A stretch of 63,194 nt of DNA from Verrucomicrobiota bacterium (lineage in GTDB: Bacteria; Verrucomicrobiota; Verrucomicrobiia; Limisphaerales; UBA1319): positions 1 through 63,194 of the forward strand of contig JAKLHY010000045.1 in the NCBI GenBank assembly GCA_022709905.1. The letters run 5' to 3'. Position numbers and translations under genes: made by a program. This document shows, piece after piece, positions 8,977-18,398 of this stretch (the first letter of the stretch is position 1; each line of letters opens with the position of its first letter). The notes below the pieces were generated by a model that had not been told where the DNA came from, did not search any database, and saw nothing but the letters and a program-made list of their open reading frames with translations.

Positions 8977-10476
8977 ATGATTACCCGAGTTAATAATCTG
9001 CGCGATTCTGGGCGCGGGGTAGCGAGGCAAAAGTATGGCACACTAAGCCCGTCCCCCTCATATCCTTCTGGTTTGTTAAGCCTGCCTTTATTGTTGATTT
9101 GCTATGCTGTGGGTATGATCGAGAATGCCCCGACAATTCCATTTTTTGCCTGCATTCTCTTTGGAATTGGCATGCTGGTCTTTAGCCTGGATCGCCAGGA
9201 TCTATATGACCGTTCTTTCCTTCATGCCCTGTTTGCTCGAGGTTTCCTCCTCCGCCTGGGTTACGCGGTCTTTTTATATTATTTGCTAATCTATACAAGG
9301 GGTGAGCCGTTCCTTGGTGGTGGGGATGATCGCGAGTATGAGGCCACCGGCGAAATTATCTACAATTACTGGCAAGCTGGTGTGTTTGAGACGAATATGA
9401 ATCAGCCCGCTTATCCGGTGTTTATTGCATTTTTGCGGTACTGCTGTGACATGCTTGGTGGGTATCATGGTTTTGTGACTCGTTTGGCTAATGCTTTCGT
9501 TGGCGCTTTGATCGCGCCATTTCTATTCATCCTTGTTCGCAATGTTTATGATCGTTCCATCGCAAAAACCGCCAGCCTGGTGGTTATGCTGTATCCCGAC
9601 TTCATTTTATACTCTTCTGTGCAACTTCGGGATATCATTATTGTATTTTTATTCGTATTTGCTTTAAGCCAATTAAGCAGATATATTATTAGTGGGGTGT
9701 TCAGCGGGATTTTATTGTCCTTTGCCGCTGTTCCACCCATGCTTTATTTACGCAACGCCTACGGTTATCTTTTATTCGGAATTTTGTCCATATGCTTAGG
9801 CGCATGCGTAATCTTTCAGGGTGGAAAATCAACTCACCAACAATGGTTAAAAACAGCAACAGTATTTGCTTCTGTGCTGCTTTTATCCGTTTATGTTAAG
9901 GATGCTGCAATTCAGTATTCAGGCAACATTGACAATGGAAGTGGTATTTTGCGGCCAATGCAAGAGGATTACGCCACTGACATGATTATGCGTTATCGAG
10001 GACACAATACATCTGCAGCGTCTTTTAGTTCTGTTGGGGCTTATTTGTTAACTCGCCTGCCATTTGTACTAAGCTTGTTTGTCCTTCCAGTTGTTGCGTT
10101 CATCATGCCTTATCCTCCACCGTTTATGCTTGTTCAACTAGGTCCCATTGGGATCATTTACTTCATTAACAGTACGACATGGACTATTCTGATGCCACTA
10201 GGAATCCTAGGGTTGTTCTCTTGTTGGAAGAAGTCATTTCCACACAATCTAATGTTGATATTGCCCATGTTATTGCTTCTATTTATTTCATCTTCTGGGG
10301 GATTTGATAACCGTTATAAGTTGGCATCCATTCCTTTTTCACTTGTTTTCGTAGCTGTTGGACTTTATGAAGTATTTTTAAGAAAACACGAATCGTTTGT
10401 CTTTAGTTATTGGTTTATTCAAGCTGGCCTTTTTGGAGCATATCTTGCTGCAAAAATATTGATTGCTAGGGGGTAA
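8977..10476 (+). CDS. GT-C type integral-membrane glycosyltransferase (GT39/ArnT-like)
   Basis: A 499-residue multi-pass protein. After two or three N-terminal membrane segments it has GGGDDREYEATGEIIYNYW, matching the acidic first-loop motif of GT-C polyprenyl-phosphate-sugar transferases, followed by NQPAYPVFIAFLRY. About 10-12 helices follow. It may transfer a sugar on the periplasmic face or act as the polymerase of the cluster; these cannot be told apart by sequence. The coding DNA is distinctly more AT-rich than the flanks, which suggests separate acquisition. Confidence 0.68.
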   Translation: MITRVNNLRDSGRGVARQKYGTLSPSPSYPSGLLSLPLLLICYAVGMIENAPTIPFFACILFGIGMLVFSLDRQDLYDRSFLHALFARGFLLRLGYAVFLYYLLIYTRGEPFLGGGDDREYEATGEIIYNYWQAGVFETNMNQPAYPVFIAFLRYCCDMLGGYHGFVTRLANAFVGALIAPFLFILVRNVYDRSIAKTASLVVMLYPDFILYSSVQLRDIIIVFLFVFALSQLSRYIISGVFSGILLSFAAVPPMLYLRNAYGYLLFGILSICLGACVIFQGGKSTHQQWLKTATVFASVLLLSVYVKDAAIQYSGNIDNGSGILRPMQEDYATDMIMRYRGHNTSAASFSSVGAYLLTRLPFVLSLFVLPVVAFIMPYPPPFMLVQLGPIGIIYFINSTTWTILMPLGILGLFSCWKKSFPHNLMLILPMLLLLFISSSGGFDNRYKLASIPFSLVFVAVGLYEVFLRKHESFVFSYWFIQAGLFGAYLAAKILIARG

Positions 10477-10516
10477 AACATATTATGGTATTTTATTTTA
10501 GTAAATATTAAACAAA

Positions 10517-11845
10517 ATGCTGGATATCCATAGAATATTATGTAAGGCTTCCTTTTTAGTTAATAATCCCCGTGCGGGATTACTTTCTGAAAATTACTTC
10601 TATGAGCTGAAGAAAAGTCAATGGATTGACTCGAAAAGCATAGAGCAGTTGCAGCAGGAAAAAATAAGACGCCTGCTTAACCATGCTAGGAGCAAGATTC
10701 CTTTTTATAGTGACTATGAGCCTTGGCAGGATGAAGAGGAAGGAAGTATGCGCTCCCGCCTCGCCAAATATCCTATCTTAATAAAGGATGCTATTAGGAA
10801 GTATCCTGATGCGACTAGACTGACATCTGGACTTCCAAACTTGATTATTCGGGCCAAAACAGGCGGCACAACGGGTGAGCCTATAGAGGTGTGGCATGAC
10901 CGTCGACACCTTGCTATGATTGATGCAGCATGCTGGCGGGGTAAGGAATGGATTGGAATTTCGCCAATGATGAGAGGCGTGAACGTTCAGTCATTCGGTC
11001 GTGGATCGTGGTACGGGAGGATTAGAATGCGACTAGCCAATAAATGGCTAATTGATGTGTTCTGCCAATCCGATGAAACTAAACAAGAAACCGCAAGACA
11101 ACTTCTTCGAATCAAGCCTAAGTATATTGAAGGTTATGTCTCGGATACACTCGCTCTAGGGAGAGCATGCTACCAAGCGGGAGTGAAGATCAACTGTGTG
11201 TTGACGTGCGGTGAGATGCTCTACGAACATCAACGTCGTGAACTTGCACGGATGTATGAAGCGAAGGTTTCGGATTACTATGGCTGCAATGAAGTCGGCT
11301 CCATTGCTTTCGAATGCGAGATGGGCCGGAAACACATTACCGACGAGCATGTGATTGTCGAGGTGGTGGATGATGTCGGTTTACCGGTTTTTGATCAACA
11401 GGGAAGAATTCTGGTGACGGATCTCGACAACTATCTTACTCCCTTCATCCGCTACGATGTGGGCGACTTGGGTGTGTTGACTCGCGAGCCATGTCCCTGC
11501 GGTCGCAAGCTAACGGTACTTAAGTCGCTTGATGGACGCGTACAGGACGCACTTGTCAATGCATCTGGGGACAGATTAAGTACCTTGTTCTTTGCCGCCA
11601 GGTTTCGTGATCTAAAGGCTATTCACCGGATCCAGATCATCCAAAAAACGATCAGCCAGGTTGACCTACTATACGAGGGCACGGCGGCAGGTATGGAAGA
11701 GGAACTTTGCTCCATCGTCGGCGAAATTCGCAGTCGCCTTGGTGCACAGATGGAAGTAATACCGCGGCAAGTCGAGAGATTGGTCTGTTCCAGTCGGGGA
11801 AAGTGCCGCTTGATTGTAAGTCTTGATGAAAAAAAACCTTCCTAA
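10517..11845 (+). CDS. CapK/PaaK-like AMP-forming ligase
   Basis: A 442-residue member of the adenylate-forming superfamily, similar to the CapK proteins of capsule loci. The ATP loop AKTGGTTGEPIEVWHD is near residues 116-131, SDYYGCNEVGSIAFEC is the adenine/aryl-binding region, and VTDLDNYLTPFIRYDVGDLG is the hinge-proximal motif. Phenylacetate-CoA ligase is the best-known relative, but within polysaccharide clusters such proteins have no firm substrate. AT-rich like its neighbours. Confidence 0.8.
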   Translation: MLDIHRILCKASFLVNNPRAGLLSENYFYELKKSQWIDSKSIEQLQQEKIRRLLNHARSKIPFYSDYEPWQDEEEGSMRSRLAKYPILIKDAIRKYPDATRLTSGLPNLIIRAKTGGTTGEPIEVWHDRRHLAMIDAACWRGKEWIGISPMMRGVNVQSFGRGSWYGRIRMRLANKWLIDVFCQSDETKQETARQLLRIKPKYIEGYVSDTLALGRACYQAGVKINCVLTCGEMLYEHQRRELARMYEAKVSDYYGCNEVGSIAFECEMGRKHITDEHVIVEVVDDVGLPVFDQQGRILVTDLDNYLTPFIRYDVGDLGVLTREPCPCGRKLTVLKSLDGRVQDALVNASGDRLSTLFFAARFRDLKAIHRIQIIQKTISQVDLLYEGTAAGMEEELCSIVGEIRSRLGAQMEVIPRQVERLVCSSRGKCRLIVSLDEKKPS

Positions 11846-11879
11846 AGGTCGTTAACCAGCTAGGCTTAATGTAAAGACG

Positions 11880-12794
11880 GTGCAGTCGCACCTCATCAGA
11901 ACAACTACTTTTATGGTCTCTGAAGAAAACTATGCCAGGGAGGAAGCGCGATTGGGCAGACAGGTTCACTTTCACGATGGTGTATGGTGGGTCAAATCAG
12001 CACCATTTTACTACAAGCCAGTTCATGAATTCCGTCCTTTTCCACCCAAGCATGCAAAACCGAATCCCGTAAAAGCAATGCTGGGTTACTCCCACCAGGT
12101 ACCGAATTCTACACAAGCGAAGCGTTTTTTACGCTGGAATATTTTAAATTCTGACAAACTTAAAATATTTACACTTGATCGGCTGAAATCTGCCAAACGC
12201 AGAGCAATACGTAAAGGGCTGAAGGAATGCCATGTAGAACAATTTAAACCATCCGACAATAATCTTGAACGTATGAGGTTGATCAATATCTCGCAGGCTC
12301 GACGGTTCAAAAAGATCGGAGAAGTTGATACATATTTACCAGAAGATTACTACAACTTGAATGCGGCACATTGGCGTGAAGACATGATAAAGCAGTTTAG
12401 CCATCAAGCACATCAGTTTATTGGAGCATTCGTCAATGAACAACTGGTGGCCTATATCGATCTTATCGTAATAGAGGATACCTGGTTGTTTGGAGCGGTA
12501 AAGAGTTGCGACGACTACTTAGATCATCGACCTGTAGATGCTTTATACTTTAACATAATTAATAGGGCTTCACAATGCGGCAAGTGTAGCCGAGTGGTAA
12601 ATGGTGGTGGTTATGAGGAACGAGTAAGTCTAACACGTTTTAAAGAGGAATATTTATTAGAACCAACGGATCTACCTTATTACAGTATAACCTTTTTGTC
12701 AATGAATAAGCTTATGAAGCTAAAAAGTGCTTTATTAATTTGGCGTCGCGGGAGAAACAAAATTGATTTTGGGAGAAGAGAAAAAAAGGTTTAG
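11880..12794 (+). CDS. GNAT/FemAB-like acyltransferase, putative
   Basis: A 304-residue soluble protein. The middle (KSAKRRAIRKGLKECHVEQF) resembles the RRNIQRA segment of FemAB-type proteins and the block HQFIGAFVNEQLVAYIDLIVIEDTWLFGAVKSC looks like the GNAT beta-sheet core. It would transfer an acyl or aminoacyl group to a sugar or lipid precursor. Start GTG 11880 or ATG 11913; the latter gives MVSEENYAREEARLG. No close family recognised. Confidence 0.5.
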   Translation: MQSHLIRTTTFMVSEENYAREEARLGRQVHFHDGVWWVKSAPFYYKPVHEFRPFPPKHAKPNPVKAMLGYSHQVPNSTQAKRFLRWNILNSDKLKIFTLDRLKSAKRRAIRKGLKECHVEQFKPSDNNLERMRLINISQARRFKKIGEVDTYLPEDYYNLNAAHWREDMIKQFSHQAHQFIGAFVNEQLVAYIDLIVIEDTWLFGAVKSCDDYLDHRPVDALYFNIINRASQCGKCSRVVNGGGYEERVSLTRFKEEYLLEPTDLPYYSITFLSMNKLMKLKSALLIWRRGRNKIDFGRREKKV

Positions 12795-12869
12795 AATCGT
12801 TCTAATAGTCTACATACCCTTATGTGAGTGAGATGTTCCTAAATCTGCTTTATCAACTATACGTCTGAC

Positions 12870-14036
12870 GTGCATTCAATATGCATTATTTCACACGGGT
12901 ATCCCTGCAATGCGAATCGGATATCGCAACCCTTTACTAAGGAGTTTGCTCACTCATTGGCGCGTCAAGGATTAAAGATCACAGTGATCGCACCTTTAAC
13001 ACTGCACATGGCTTGGCGTGGTAAAGATCCCTTTTATAAAACAGAGTTAACCGGAGGGTGTTTAGACATAGACTTATTCCGGCCTCGCTTCCTTTCCGTT
13101 TCGAATAAGCAAATCTTCTTGTGGAACACAGCACTGATTGGATTTCAGTCCTTTTGCAGGGCAGTAGGCCGGGTGTTGAAAGACCGCATTGTGCCTCGTC
13201 CAAACGCACTTTACGGCCACTTCCTCTACCTGGGCGGCGCGGCGGCAACGCGTTTTGGCGTGGCAATGGGTATTCCCTCTTTTACAATGGTAGGCGAAGG
13301 GCAGTTGTGCAGCGTAAAAAGTTTTGGTTTCGATCGCGCTCGTCGTCATTTTTCCCATACAACAGGATTCATGCCAAACTCATCCTGCCTTGCCCGGCTT
13401 CTAGTAGACCAGCTTGGAGTCAGCAAGGAGCAAATCGGTGTTTTTCCGAATGGAATCAATCATCGAGTCTTCTTCCCTCGCGACAAGTTCGCCATGCGTA
13501 GTGCACTTGGCCTGCCTCATGACCGCTTTTTGGTAATTTGCGTAGGACATCAGGACCTGCAAAAGGGACCAGTCCGGGTTGGGGAAGCAATCGCGGGCCT
13601 GGAGGGCGTAAACGGGGTCTTCCTGGGATCGGGTCCCAATCCACCCGTGGCTGAGAACATTATTTACAACGACCAGGTTCCACACGAAAGAATACCTGAA
13701 TGGCTCTCTGCTGCAGACGCATTTGTTCTGCCCAGCACCTATGAAGGCTCCTGCAATGCAGCGCTGGAGGCGATGTCTTGCGGCCTTCCTATAGTGGCAT
13801 CGAGAGGTGATTTTAATGATGACATACTTAATGATCTAGTATCGATCCGCGTTGACCCGCTTGATGTGTCAGCGATCCGCTCAGCGATTATCTACCTACG
13901 TGACTATCCTGAGAGGCGGATGCAGATGGGGTGTGCGGCATTGAAGTGGTCTGCAAAATTCGATACCGATTTGCGTACCCAACGCATGCTGGAGTTCATG
14001 TCTGAACGAATTAATGGCGAAAGTGAAAAGGAGTAG
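12870..14036 (+). CDS. Glycosyltransferase family 4
   Basis: A 388-residue GT-B enzyme. N-terminal MHSICIISHGYPCNANRISQ and CVGHQDLQKGPVRVGEAIAG, then VLPSTYEGSCNAALEAMSCG carrying the E-x7-E donor-sugar motif of GT4 at its C-terminal domain. Starts at GTG 12870; no ATG nearby in frame. Followed after 3 nt by another transferase-like gene. Acts on the cytosolic face on lipid-linked intermediates; sugar unknown. Confidence 0.85.
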   Translation: MHSICIISHGYPCNANRISQPFTKEFAHSLARQGLKITVIAPLTLHMAWRGKDPFYKTELTGGCLDIDLFRPRFLSVSNKQIFLWNTALIGFQSFCRAVGRVLKDRIVPRPNALYGHFLYLGGAAATRFGVAMGIPSFTMVGEGQLCSVKSFGFDRARRHFSHTTGFMPNSSCLARLLVDQLGVSKEQIGVFPNGINHRVFFPRDKFAMRSALGLPHDRFLVICVGHQDLQKGPVRVGEAIAGLEGVNGVFLGSGPNPPVAENIIYNDQVPHERIPEWLSAADAFVLPSTYEGSCNAALEAMSCGLPIVASRGDFNDDILNDLVSIRVDPLDVSAIRSAIIYLRDYPERRMQMGCAALKWSAKFDTDLRTQRMLEFMSERINGESEKE

Positions 14037-14039
14037 AGC

Positions 14040-15182
14040 GTGACACAAAAGAAACCAAAGATTTGTCTCGTTGAACCCTGTCACAGCCATGAAGAAGTGC
14101 TATTTCCACTCATAGAATTGCTTCGGGATGTTTATGATGTTCATGTTATTGCGCCGCAGTCTTTATTTTACGTTGATATCCTTAGCCGCACAAAGCACCT
14201 CTACACGGCTATCCCGATTCGCTGGGATCAAAAGTCTTCCCGATGGCGTCGTCTTCTGCGAATGCCGGGAAAATATCGAGACATTCGACGCCACGTGGAT
14301 GTAATCAAGCCTTTGTGTGTGGTATTTAACTCAACATACGCTTACCTTGACTTGATACTAATTGCCATTTTCTTCAGGAGGATTCCAAAAGTTCAGATAA
14401 TTCATGAATTCCAACATTTTCTTAAACCAGGCATGCGATGGATTTATGATCAGTTTAATCTAAATATGGTCATTTCGGAACAAGTATGCAATTATATAAA
14501 GAAACAACATCCAGAATTTGCTAACCTTAACTATGTTTTGCCAATCTTCTTTAAAAGTTTTTTGAATAACATCGATGGCCATCGACAGGATTCAAGGGAG
14601 TGTGCCTCGTGTTTAAAACTGGGGGTATTCGGAAGCATCGTAAACAAGCGAAGAAACTATCGAGGACTTCTGGATGCGCTTCTGGAGATAGGCCCTGAAA
14701 TACCTTGGCTACGGTTTCAAGTTTATTTAGTTGGAGAAGCCCCTCAATGGTTGCAGGATGAAATCAAGCAGCACCGGCTCGAGTACTTGGTGCGAATCTA
14801 TCATGAATTTGTCTCGTTCCAGAAGATGTTCGAGCTGGTTGAAGAAATGGACCTTGTGCTTTTTCTAATTGACGATACGGTTCGAAGTGTCAGGCACTAC
14901 AATCGGTATAAGATCAGCGGCACCTCCACACTTATTAAGGCATTCAACAAGGTCGCTGTTTCTTCAACCGATTTCCCTGTCGATGACTCTCTGAGGGGCC
15001 GTTGTTTCTTCTATGACCGGACAGGTGTCAAGAGTTTCCTCGAAAGGATTAATAAGGGGGACTTAACGAAGACGGATATCCAGAATAAGTTGTCAGCTAG
15101 TAAGGATGAATCACGATTCTCATTTGAACAGGAGCAAGCGCGGCTGGTTTCGATGATTCGAGGAGTGGTGGCTAAATCATAA
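14040..15182 (+). CDS. Glycosyltransferase-like protein, GT-B fold
   Basis: A 380-residue protein starting at GTG 14040 with a good ribosome-binding site (AAAGGAG about 8 nt upstream). The N-terminal half has MTQKKPKICLVEPCHSHEEV and the C-terminal half LGVFGSIVNKRRNYRGLLDAL and FQVYLVGEAPQWLQDEIKQH, which follow the order of GT4 domains, but the usual E-x7-E region is weak (FLIDDTVRSVRHYNRYKISG). Probably a divergent glycosyltransferase of the same operon. Confidence 0.6.
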   Translation: MTQKKPKICLVEPCHSHEEVLFPLIELLRDVYDVHVIAPQSLFYVDILSRTKHLYTAIPIRWDQKSSRWRRLLRMPGKYRDIRRHVDVIKPLCVVFNSTYAYLDLILIAIFFRRIPKVQIIHEFQHFLKPGMRWIYDQFNLNMVISEQVCNYIKKQHPEFANLNYVLPIFFKSFLNNIDGHRQDSRECASCLKLGVFGSIVNKRRNYRGLLDALLEIGPEIPWLRFQVYLVGEAPQWLQDEIKQHRLEYLVRIYHEFVSFQKMFELVEEMDLVLFLIDDTVRSVRHYNRYKISGTSTLIKAFNKVAVSSTDFPVDDSLRGRCFFYDRTGVKSFLERINKGDLTKTDIQNKLSASKDESRFSFEQEQARLVSMIRGVVAKS

Positions 15183-15257
15183 GCCCCTTCAGACATTATC
15201 TTGGGAATAAACACTAAACAAAACGACGCTTATACCAACAGAATTCACTGCTGGCAG

Positions 15258-15310
15258 GCGAGCGGTGGCGCGCGATGGTCTGAGCTCCAGATCGACGCGC
15301 CGCCGTTCGC
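15258..15310. repeat. Large GC-rich hairpin in intergenic DNA
   Basis: Left arm 15258-15272 (GCGAGCGGTGGCGCG) pairs with 15296-15310 (CGCGCCGCCGTTCGC) over 15 positions, with two positions that would be G-U in RNA, around a 23-nt loop. No T-run follows, so it is not a classic terminator. It is GC-rich inside an otherwise AT-rich gap (15183-15418) and may be an isolated inserted palindrome. Confidence 0.55.
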
Positions 15311-15418
15311 TATGCGTATCGAACTCGCCCGCTGGCTGGAGCGATTCACAAGTGAATCCATCATTTAGCTTAAAAATCCCCAATAAATAGTTTCAAGGAA
15401 ATCCCGGAAGAAACATTA

Positions 15419-16384
15419 ATGAAGAGTCGTATCATTTCTCCACATGAATATGCCCAATTCGATTTCTTAGCGGCTGAATATGGAACATTGTTCAATACAG
15501 TTGGATGGACTGAACTTTATGGAGACGCCTTGGTGCGACTGGGAATATATGAGGATGGCGGAGAATTGATAGGCGGTTTTGTTTTACATCAAAAATCCTG
15601 CTGTGGATTCAATCTTATTACGAATCCGCCATTCACTCCGTCCTGCGGTCCGTTTCTGAACGTAAAAGCCAGCCATGCTGTAACGATTCTAGAAACACGG
15701 CGCGAAGCGATGACCGCTCTAATCGATTACATAAAAAAGCTTGGCTTTGGGCTTTTGTTTCTAAAATTGGACCAATCTGTTAAGGATGCCCTGCCATTTT
15801 ATTGGGCAGGCTACCGAGTCATTCCTTCCTATACCTATATTTTAGATTTAACAGCCAGTCCTGATCAGACGTTGGCCAATATGTCTTCCGTTCGCCGTCG
15901 TAATATCCAGCGTGCCATCAAAGATGGAATTGAAGCACGAGAGATTCTTGATATGCATGTGGTGAAGCAGTTAGTGGAGGGCACCTTTGCCCGCCAGAAA
16001 AAGAAAATCGACCGAAGCGTAATCGATGGAATCCTGGAGAGGTATGCAAAGCCTGAAAACAGTTACGCCTTTGCCGCTTATCAAAACGACGTTCCAATTG
16101 CCACCACATTTGTAGTGCACGATAGAAGTATTGCCTACTATTTGCTTGGGGGCTATGACGAAGATGGAAAACACCATGGTGCTGGCGCTTTGGCCATGTG
16201 GCAATCCATCCTTCGCGCCAAGCAACTTGGCCTGAAATACTTCGATTTTGAAGGATCGGTGATTCCACCCATTGAACGTTATTTTCGCGGATTTGGGGGT
16301 CAATTGACACCCTATTTCACCGTGAACAAGGCCTGGCTCCCTGTGGAGTTTGTCATGAAGTGTTTTCACCGGGAACTTTTCTAG
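15419..16384 (+). CDS. FemAB/GNAT-type acyltransferase
   Basis: A 321-residue protein of the Fem-like GNAT group: SSVRRRNIQRAIKDGIEARE (residues ~159-178) is the typical central segment, followed by VPIATTFVVHDRSIAYYLLGG and the GALAMWQSILRAKQLGLKYFD block that closes the acceptor pocket. In exopolysaccharide loci such proteins likely transfer an aminoacyl or acyl group. Start ATG 15419. The next gene begins 4 nt after its stop. Confidence 0.78.
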   Translation: MKSRIISPHEYAQFDFLAAEYGTLFNTVGWTELYGDALVRLGIYEDGGELIGGFVLHQKSCCGFNLITNPPFTPSCGPFLNVKASHAVTILETRREAMTALIDYIKKLGFGLLFLKLDQSVKDALPFYWAGYRVIPSYTYILDLTASPDQTLANMSSVRRRNIQRAIKDGIEAREILDMHVVKQLVEGTFARQKKKIDRSVIDGILERYAKPENSYAFAAYQNDVPIATTFVVHDRSIAYYLLGGYDEDGKHHGAGALAMWQSILRAKQLGLKYFDFEGSVIPPIERYFRGFGGQLTPYFTVNKAWLPVEFVMKCFHRELF

Positions 16385-16388
16385 CAGA

Positions 16389-17798
16389 TTGAAACCGGCT
16401 GAAATCCACTACGTGCAGTCCACAGTGCGGCAGTTTCATGGAGCCGCCGAAAAACAGACCCGGTTCGAGATTTGTGATTCTCACTTAGGGCAGCGTGAGG
16501 TCAACGATTTTTGTCAACGCCTATTTGAAGAACTGACGAACCAGCATGATTATCCATCGAGCCTGCGATCATCCAACCTTCAGCACTCATCGGGTTTTAT
16601 AAAGGCGTTCAACGTCTGCCGCCAATCGACTTTTAAGCAAGCTAACAGGCATTCTTGTCCACTCTTACTTCTACATCGCTGGCCGGAAGGCGCTCCCTTC
16701 GCCCTCTTGCTCTCGCACGACATTGACCAGATCTACGATCGGGAGCTGTTTCGTGTGATTGCGGATATTAACCATATACGTCGAGTGCGTTTCAAAGGGG
16801 AAAAGGGCAATATCACTCTGGGGACCAAGCGTTTGATTCGGTCCATCTTCCGTCCGAAGCGGACTCTTCACGATTTCGAAACAATTCTCGAGATCGAACG
16901 GCGGCACGGGTTTCGATCAACATTTTTTGTTCTCCATGACCTGTATTGGGCGCGCCAAGGGGCGCGTTTTTCTTTACAGGACAACGAATTAAAGGAAATC
17001 GGCCGGCTTTTGTTGTCGGCTGGCTGCGAGCTGGGCGTGCACGGCGGTTATTATCGGTTTAATAACGCTACAGCTTATCGCCAAAGCCGCGAGGCGATTT
17101 CTCAGGTCTTTGGCATCGAAGCTGTTGGCATTCGGAATCATCTGTTGCGATTTAGCTATCCCGAAACATGGCGGGCACAGGCTGAAGCCGGGTTCGAATA
17201 CGATACCACCTATGGCTGGCCGAATGCCCTCGGTCCTCGGAGCGGTTTGGCATTTCCGTTCTTTACATACGACAAGGAAAAACAAAAGGTCCTGGACCTG
17301 ATCGAGCTCCCTTTGACGGTTATGGACACCACGCTCTTCCGATATCTGAAACTTGAAGGAGAACAAGCCCTGAACGCCGCTTGGGAAGTGATCGAACCTA
17401 TAGCGACATCGGGTGGGTTGGTCACGCTGCTTTGGCATAATAATTACTTTAACGAACCGGAATATCGCGACTGGCAGGTGGTATATCAGGAGCTACTGCG
17501 ACGATTAGCGTCGCTCCGGCCGTGGTGCGCAACCGGCGCGGAAATCAACCGCTGGTGGCGTAAGAGATCAGCAATCCGCTGCGTAGAAGCAAAAGAAACG
17601 GCCAGCGGCTGGCAATGGGTCGTAGAATTCCCCCAAGACATTGACGACACGGTTTTCCAGATCAAGCCTTCAGGTTTGGTGTCAGACATTAAGGTCGAGC
17701 ATTCGATGGCAAAAGTATCTCGGAATACGGATGCATGGGAGGTTCATTTTCCGAAGACGACCGCAGGGACGAAGGTTGAAATCCAGTCTGTTCGATAG
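16389..17798 (+). CDS. Polysaccharide deacetylase family protein
   Basis: A 469-residue NodB-fold protein, starting at TTG 16389 four bases after the FemAB-like gene. The metal-binding Asp motif is LLSHDIDQIYD (~residues 109-119), FRSTFFVLHDLYW follows, and the His motif is CELGVHGGYYRF. Predicted to remove N- or O-acetyl groups from the polymer or its precursor. No signal peptide is evident, so a cytosolic or periplasm-facing site cannot be decided. A C-terminal ~80-residue beta-rich tail follows the catalytic part. Confidence 0.8.
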   Translation: MKPAEIHYVQSTVRQFHGAAEKQTRFEICDSHLGQREVNDFCQRLFEELTNQHDYPSSLRSSNLQHSSGFIKAFNVCRQSTFKQANRHSCPLLLLHRWPEGAPFALLLSHDIDQIYDRELFRVIADINHIRRVRFKGEKGNITLGTKRLIRSIFRPKRTLHDFETILEIERRHGFRSTFFVLHDLYWARQGARFSLQDNELKEIGRLLLSAGCELGVHGGYYRFNNATAYRQSREAISQVFGIEAVGIRNHLLRFSYPETWRAQAEAGFEYDTTYGWPNALGPRSGLAFPFFTYDKEKQKVLDLIELPLTVMDTTLFRYLKLEGEQALNAAWEVIEPIATSGGLVTLLWHNNYFNEPEYRDWQVVYQELLRRLASLRPWCATGAEINRWWRKRSAIRCVEAKETASGWQWVVEFPQDIDDTVFQIKPSGLVSDIKVEHSMAKVSRNTDAWEVHFPKTTAGTKVEIQSVR

Positions 17799-17805
17799 TC
17801 CGCCA

Positions 17806-17937
17806 GGTAGGGCGAGCTGTCCTCAGCGAGCCGGACAGGTAACCCGGGAGACAGGTAGGGCAACGTGTCCTCACGGAGCCGAACCGAGAAACCAGGAAAC
17901 AGGAGGCAAGGTAGGGCGAGGTATCCTTACCGAGCCG
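17806..17937 (+). repeat. REP-A hairpin triplet (three GTAG-footed hairpins)
   Basis: Three 28-bp repeats at 17806-17833, 17854-17881 and 17910-17937. Each starts GGTAGGGC, has a stem interrupted by paired GA dinucleotides and a TCCT loop. Stem variants in order: GCTG/CAGC, CGTG/CACG, GGTA/TACC. The middle copy carries AA in place of the first GA. The whole gap 17799-18398 contains only repeats. Confidence 0.85.
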
Positions 17938-17995
17938 TATTATCAAGAAACAGGGGACAGGAAACAGGAGGCAGTAGCAGTAAGCAGTAGGCAGC

Positions 17996-18118
17996 GGTAG
18001 GGCCAGACTGCCGGGCCGCCCGGGCATACCAGAAGCATTTCAGCACCAAGTCGTTTTGTTTTTCACCTTTTTACTCTGTTGTCTTTTCGTTCGGCGCGCC
18101 TAACAGTCGCGCCCTACC
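17996..18118. repeat. REP-B composite element (degenerate copy)
   Basis: A ~123-bp element starting GGTAGGG and ending CCCTACC. The left end forms a GC-rich hairpin, the right end another hairpin (GGCGCGCC...GTCGCGCC), with an AT-richer middle containing AGAAGCATTTCAGC and TCGTTCGGCGCGCC. The same element recurs at about 30.99, 31.90, 32.92, 42.81 and 45.36 kb, with a partial copy near 37.40. Confidence 0.8.
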
Positions 18119-18189
18119 GGCCGTGCGTCATCCGGTAAATTGTCTGGGGACACCCAACCGCTCATTCGCTCAAAGACGGTTCGATGTCC

Positions 18190-18324
18190 CGGCTCGCTGG
18201 GGACAGCTCGCCCTACCGTGCTAATTGCTTTCTGCCCCCGGTCTCCGGTTACCGGTCACCGGACTCCGTCATTCTGTCCCCTGTTTCCTGATGCCGCGGC
18301 TCGCTGTGGACAGCTCGCCCTACC
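18190..18324 (-). repeat. Inverted REP-A copies with a CCGGT-type array between them
   Basis: REP-A hairpins on the minus strand at 18190-18217 and 18297-18324. Between them, 18238-18291 holds the reverse complement of the ACCGG-type tract found near 21.72, 26.0 and 27.2 kb (contains ATTCTGTCCCCTGTTTCC). A motif CACCCAACCGCTCATTCGCT at 18152-18171 is shared with 27.9 and 37.6 kb and, more loosely, 39.2 kb. Confidence 0.8.
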
Positions 18325-18398
18325 TTGCCCCCTGCTAACTGCGACTGTCTTCCGTGTGTGGTTTTCATACCTCTTCCTCGCCTGAATAGCTCTTTCGC

